From Murinocardiopsis flavida (lineage in GTDB: Bacteria > Actinomycetota > Actinomycetes > Streptosporangiales > Streptosporangiaceae): DNA of 64,000 bases. The position numbers were made by a program, and so were the translations under genes. Below the pieces are notes generated by a model that saw only the letters and a list, made by a program, of their open reading frames with translations, ran no database searches and was not told the DNA's origin. Positions 61,639 through 64,000 of this stretch are shown in pieces; positions within the stretch are counted from its first letter, which is position 1; each line of letters opens with the position of its first letter. Location: the NCBI RefSeq assembly GCF_003014485.1, contig NZ_PYGA01000030.1, positions 1 to 64,000 on the forward strand. Direction: 5' to 3'.

Positions 61639-62463
61639 CTAGGTGTAGCTGAAGCGGAGGAGCCGCCCGATGTCGCGGAGACCGGGGATGCGCGCCATGA
61701 CCCACATCCCGGCCCGGGCCGACGCGGTCATCTGCGCGTTGCCGGGCAGCTCCACACTGCGCAGCGTGTCGAGCAGGACCAGGCCCTCGTGCCAGCCCTC
61801 GATCTCATGCGGGTCGCCGACGCCCCAATGCAGGATCGCCCCGGTGTTGCGCACCGCCGGGACCAGCTTCTGCATCCGGACGCCCACAGTGCCGTAGCAG
61901 TCGAAGAGCAGCTGGCCGCTGGGGAGGCGGCCGGTGATGCGCTGGATCAGCCGCTTGCCGTCGTCCTTGGTCAGATACATCGACAGGCCCTCGAAGACCG
62001 CGACAGTGGGGCGGTCGGCCGGGATCTCGTCGAGCCACGCGTCATCGGTCACCGATGACGCGACCATCCGGTAGTCGCCGCCGGGGTCGGGGAGCAGCCG
62101 CTCGCGGAGCCGGATGACGTCGGGGTAGTCGACGTCGATCCACCGGACGGACGCGGGCGGCGCGATGCGGTGGACCCGGGTGTCGAGCCCGCAGGCGAGG
62201 TGCAGCACGGTGGCGTCGGGGTGGGCGGCCAGGAACTCCGTCGTCCAGTCGTCGAAGTACTTCGCGCGCAGCGCGACACCGACGACCGACGACGTGTCCT
62301 TGATGCCCATCGCCCCGAAGTCGTAGTCGATGCGGCGGACCGTGCGGTCGGCCTCGGTGTCGCCCAGGACGGGGACGGGCAGCCTGTTGTCCAGCGCCCG
62401 CGCGTAGAGGGTGGCCAGCATGGTCGCCGGGGCCCCGGTGAGGCTGATCTTCTCGCGTTCCAT
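61639..62463 (-). CDS. SAM-dependent methyltransferase, LCMT/TcmP family
   Basis: A 274-residue class I methyltransferase. The SAM motif is LHLACGLDTRVHRIAPP, then WIDVDYPDVIRLRERLLP and FEGLSMYLTKDDGKRLI, the layout of the PPM/LCMT/TcmP family. Members methylate carboxyl or hydroxyl groups of small molecules. ATG 62463. No biosynthetic cluster is adjacent. Confidence 0.9.
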   Translation of the reverse strand: MEREKISLTGAPATMLATLYARALDNRLPVPVLGDTEADRTVRRIDYDFGAMGIKDTSSVVGVALRAKYFDDWTTEFLAAHPDATVLHLACGLDTRVHRIAPPASVRWIDVDYPDVIRLRERLLPDPGGDYRMVASSVTDDAWLDEIPADRPTVAVFEGLSMYLTKDDGKRLIQRITGRLPSGQLLFDCYGTVGVRMQKLVPAVRNTGAILHWGVGDPHEIEGWHEGLVLLDTLRSVELPGNAQMTASARAGMWVMARIPGLRDIGRLLRFSYT

Positions 62464-62642
62464 GGCTCCTCTGATCGGTCGGTGCGGTCGGCGGCACCCG
62501 CCGGACACAGCGACAAACTACGCCTGTGGAGCCCGCTCCCGGCGTCAAGGAACCGTTAAGTTCTGACCGCAGCCGCAGCCGCAGCCGCTGCCCCGACCGC
62601 AGGCCGGGACCGGCCACTCCGTCGGGATGGCGCACCGGCGGG

Positions 62643-63506
62643 TCAGCCGGACGCCGCTCCGGGGCCGTCGGCCGGGGCGGGGAGTACGGGGTGCAGGCGG
62701 CTCGCCGGTTGGGGACGGCGCTTCCACTCGCGCGGGTAGCCGACCGAGACCTCGTGGAAGCGGACGCCGTCGTAGTGGGTCAAGCGGGGGATGTGCAGGT
62801 GCCCGTAGACCATGGCGACGGCGTTGAAGCGTGTGTGCCAGTCGGCGGTGCGGACGGTGCCGCACCACTGCGCGAACTCCGGGTAGTAGAGGATGTCCAT
62901 CGGGTCGCGCACCAGCGGATAGTGGTCGATCAGCACGGTGGGCCGCTCGTCGGCGACGGCGCCGAGCCGCTGCTCGGTGTACGCCACCCGGGCCGCGCAC
63001 CACGCGTCGCGCGTGGGGTGGGGGTCGGGGTGCAGCAGGAACTCGTCGGTGCACACCACGCCGGTCTCGTGGGCGTAGGCGAGCCCTTCGTCCTTCGTGG
63101 CCGTGCCCGGCGGGTGGAACGAGTAGTCGTAGAGCGTGAACAGCGGCGCCACCGTGACCGGCCCGCCGGCCCCCTCCCACACGGGATACGGGTCCTCGGG
63201 GGTGACCACGCCGAGGCTCCGGCACAGCTCGACCAGGTACTCGTAGCGGGCGACCCCCCGCAGCTGCACGGCGTCGCTCGGGACGGTCCACAGCTCGTGG
63301 TTGCCGGGGGTCCACAGCACGGTCGCGAACCGGTCGGCGAGCGCTTTCAGGACGCGTTCGATCTCGGCGGCCGACTCGGCGACGTCGCCGGCGACGATCA
63401 GCCAGTCATCGGGGCAGGGGGTGCGCAGGCTGTCGAGGACCCCTTCGTTGCCCGCGTGCGTCACGTGCAGGTCGCTGACCGCGAGCAGCCGCGGTTCGGG
63501 GCTCAT
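62643..63506 (-). CDS. Calcineurin-like metallophosphoesterase
   Basis: A 287-residue phosphoesterase with the five metallophosphoesterase blocks: VSDLHVTH, GDVAES, PGNHELW, the mid-protein IDHYPL and the C-terminal YGHLHIPR. It is probably a phosphodiesterase or phosphatase with two metals. ATG 63506 starts directly at the catalytic fold; a longer frame is Arg-rich. Cytoplasmic; substrate unknown. Confidence 0.92.
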   Translation of the reverse strand: MSPEPRLLAVSDLHVTHAGNEGVLDSLRTPCPDDWLIVAGDVAESAAEIERVLKALADRFATVLWTPGNHELWTVPSDAVQLRGVARYEYLVELCRSLGVVTPEDPYPVWEGAGGPVTVAPLFTLYDYSFHPPGTATKDEGLAYAHETGVVCTDEFLLHPDPHPTRDAWCAARVAYTEQRLGAVADERPTVLIDHYPLVRDPMDILYYPEFAQWCGTVRTADWHTRFNAVAMVYGHLHIPRLTHYDGVRFHEVSVGYPREWKRRPQPASRLHPVLPAPADGPGAASG

Positions 63507-63749
63507 GGCCGCGGCTCCGATCGCACGAACGCCTCCAGAACGCCACGAACAGGCACGGGAAACCCATATATGCCCAGCATCCGCACATCCTAGGCGATAG
63601 CGGTCGGCCGGCCAGGAGGCGGGCGGCGGCACGGGACGACAGGGGGCGGTCGGCGGCAGTCCGGCGGGACGCGGTGCGCGGGTCGGGCCGGCGGCACGGG
63701 ACGGCGCTGGGCCGACCGGTGGCGATGCCCCCGGGCGGGGTGCGCGGGG

Positions 63750-64000
63750 TCAGTCGGCGGTGGTGCGGCGGTGGGCTGCCAGGAGGTGGACGAGGGCCGC
63801 GGCGACCTGGTCGCGGTCGGAGGCGGGCAGGTCCTCGGCGAGCGCCTCCAGCCGCGCGTTGACGAGGTCGTGGGTCTCGGCGCCCGCCCGCTGGCCTTCC
63901 TCAGTGAGGGCGACATGCCACGCGCGCCGGTCGCAGGTGTCGCGGTGGCGCGCGACCAGGCCGCGCCGCTCAACGCGGTCGACCAGGCCGGTCAGGCTGG
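63750..64000 (-). CDS. MarR-family regulator, 5' end outside the window
   Basis: The last 82 residues of a MarR-type regulator. They include the recognition-helix end and wing, SLTGLVDRVERRGLVARHRD followed by TCDRRAWHVALTEEG, then a C-terminal dimerisation helix ending AAHRRTTAD. The gene continues past 64000. Its target is unknown. Confidence 0.88.
   Translation of the reverse strand, partial: SLTGLVDRVERRGLVARHRDTCDRRAWHVALTEEGQRAGAETHDLVNARLEALAEDLPASDRDQVAAALVHLLAAHRRTTAD

Overview
The window is very GC-rich with strong G/C third-position bias. It carries several actinomycete gene families: paired XRE(DUF5753)/DUF397 genes, an AfsR-type TPR regulator, an F420-dependent LLM oxidoreductase, a MalF/MalG-type sugar permease with no ATPase beside it, and NmrA, MmyB-like and PucR proteins. 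This points to a filamentous actinomycete, possibly Nocardiopsaceae or a relative. The family-level guess is inference only. I saw no tRNA, rRNA, CRISPR array, integrase or IS transposase.

Bases 1-16,300 look like a plastic, accessory zone. They hold two paralogous polymorphic-toxin loci on the minus strand (1638-3478 and 8583-10648). Each toxin has an N-terminal Flp/Tad class III prepilin-type signal (G/xxxxEY), a low-complexity linker, a conserved lysine-rich pre-toxin region, a HINT autoprocessing domain and a unique C-terminal domain. Each overlaps a downstream putative immunity gene by four bases. Between them lie a DUF397/DUF5753 regulatory pair, a decayed second DUF5753 regulator, an RsbW-like ATPase and an XRE + DUF2178-like pair with a 55-bp palindromic, apparently leaderless promoter. 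The zone also contains an AfsR-like pseudogene with its middle deleted, a gene with one in-frame nonsense codon, and two minisatellites with a 39-bp period built from 13-bp units.

Bases 16,700-23,900 form a carbohydrate uptake locus: a DeoR regulator, a fused two-permease ABC protein, a lipoprotein solute-binding protein and a large FAD oxidoreductase. It is closed by a 191-bp inverted repeat. Bases 23,900-43,600 are mostly housekeeping-like or stress genes: a NarL-type two-component pair, a DHA2 MFS exporter behind a MerR-like promoter, a StyA-like monooxygenase, three NmrA-type reductases with an AraC regulator, a complete molybdate import operon (HTH-molbindin, modA, modB, modC), a FAD monooxygenase, a saccharopine-dehydrogenase-like protein, an MmyB-like regulator and a hemerythrin.

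Bases 43,800-49,500 encode a Tat-type TolB/amidohydrolase protein, a beta-propeller lipoprotein and an arginase-family enzyme with an altered metal motif. Bases 49,500-61,600 look like one nitrogen-compound catabolic cluster: a DAO-type amine oxidase, an XRE-cupin regulator, hyuA, hyuB, an MHS permease, a PucR regulator, a CoA-acylating semialdehyde dehydrogenase and a class III aminotransferase. The likely flow is ring or amide opening of an imported compound, then transamination, then acyl-CoA formation. The window ends with a methyltransferase, a metallophosphoesterase and a truncated MarR gene.
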